From: Maricaulaceae bacterium EIL42A08
GTDB taxonomy: Bacteria; Pseudomonadota; Alphaproteobacteria; Caulobacterales; Maricaulaceae
Reading direction: 5' to 3'
Length of the DNA: 64,000 nt
Assembly: GCA_024178355.1 (NCBI GenBank)
Contig: JAMZNZ010000002.1
Coordinates: 167,501 to 231,500 of the forward strand
Below the pieces are notes generated by a model. The model saw nothing but the letters and a program-made list of their open reading frames with translations, was not told the origin of the DNA and did no database searches. Shown here one piece after another: positions 63,810 to 64,000 of the stretch (position 1 is its first letter; each line of letters opens with the position of its first letter). The translations under genes were made by a program, and so were the position numbers.

Positions 63810-64000
63810 TCACCCCACCACATCTTCAGCGCTTAGTTCTTTTAAGCTCCGCCTACCCATCAATTCCATGCCGCGACGGGTTTCGGCGCTTAATATTTCG
63901 ATGGCTCGGCTGACCCCGGCTTCACCGCCTGCGGCGAGGCCGTATAGGTAGGCGCGCCCGACAGCGACCGCGTTGGCACCCAGCGCCAGCGCCTTGATGA
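63810..64000 (-). CDS. FMN-dependent alpha-hydroxy-acid dehydrogenase, C-terminal part
   Basis: The last 62 residues of a gene that continues beyond the window. KALALGANAVAVGRAYLYGL then AAGGEAGVSRAIEILSAETR, and GMELMGRRSLKELSAEDVVG to the stop, is the C-terminal FMN phosphate-binding barrel segment of the lactate dehydrogenase LldD/glycolate oxidase family. The specific substrate cannot be decided from this fragment. Confidence 0.9.
   Translation of the reverse strand, partial: IKALALGANAVAVGRAYLYGLAAGGEAGVSRAIEILSAETRRGMELMGRRSLKELSAEDVVG

Overview
The window looks like a chromosome segment from an alphaproteobacterium, most probably a marine stalked or budding relative of Maricaulis, Oceanicaulis or Hyphomonas. 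This is an inference from several signs: an rRNA operon with initiator tRNA-Met downstream, the gene block murA–DUF2948–UPF0262–LMW phosphatase–infA–maf–RNase G–yacG, large TonB-dependent receptors, secreted S9/M28 peptidases, high GC outside the island, and GTG/TTG starts with 4-base start/stop overlaps. No 16S rRNA is present to settle the genus.

Layout. 1–3.9 kb: the 3' part of a 23S rRNA, 5S rRNA, then (after an opposite-strand YghU-type glutathione transferase) an initiator tRNA-Met. 3.9–17.9 kb: housekeeping and metabolism (methyltransferase/dihydroorotase pair, DEAD-box helicase, PEP carboxykinase, pirin, FkbM methyltransferase, M28 peptidase, azoreductase, a vWA-like/membrane protein pair, Tat-exported amidase, GST). 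18–25.9 kb: S9 peptidase, a protein with degenerate GGDEF/EAL-like halves, a TonB receptor, and a BON-repeat/HhH envelope pair. 26–33.6 kb: the methylmalonyl-CoA mutase set (mutA, mutB, meaB), which converts propionate-derived methylmalonyl-CoA to succinyl-CoA, with small envelope genes between. 33.7–35.5 kb: a phage-derived locus with a DUF2793 spike-like protein and an overlapping spanin (Rz/Rz1-like) pair, possibly a gene-transfer-agent satellite locus. 35.6–38.5 kb: an AraC regulator with an NmrA-like/DUF4345/DUF1772 operon.

38.6–48.9 kb is a tRNA-Phe genomic island of about 10.3 kb, bounded by a 16-bp direct repeat of the tRNA 3' end. Its core is a P4-family integrase, an AlpA-like regulator, a 43-residue ORF and a DnaB-N/RepA-type helicase, followed by a cluster of dyad repeats and an AT-rich stretch that could be an origin. 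Downstream, three copies of an ~83–89 bp structured repeat separate two cargo modules: a lipid-trafficking module (MlaC-like, MMPL/RND, MlaA-like) and an HNH nuclease/methyltransferase pair. This repeat-partitioned island is the most interesting object in the window.

49–64 kb returns to host genes: tRNA-Phe, a second TonB receptor, a TolB-like propeller, a chemoreceptor, the conserved yacG-to-murA block (with a 45-codon gene nearby), tRNA-Thr, a GH5 hydrolase, a SulP transporter and the end of an FMN-dependent alpha-hydroxy-acid dehydrogenase. Three families of short dispersed repeats are scattered between host genes, mostly at gene 3' ends.
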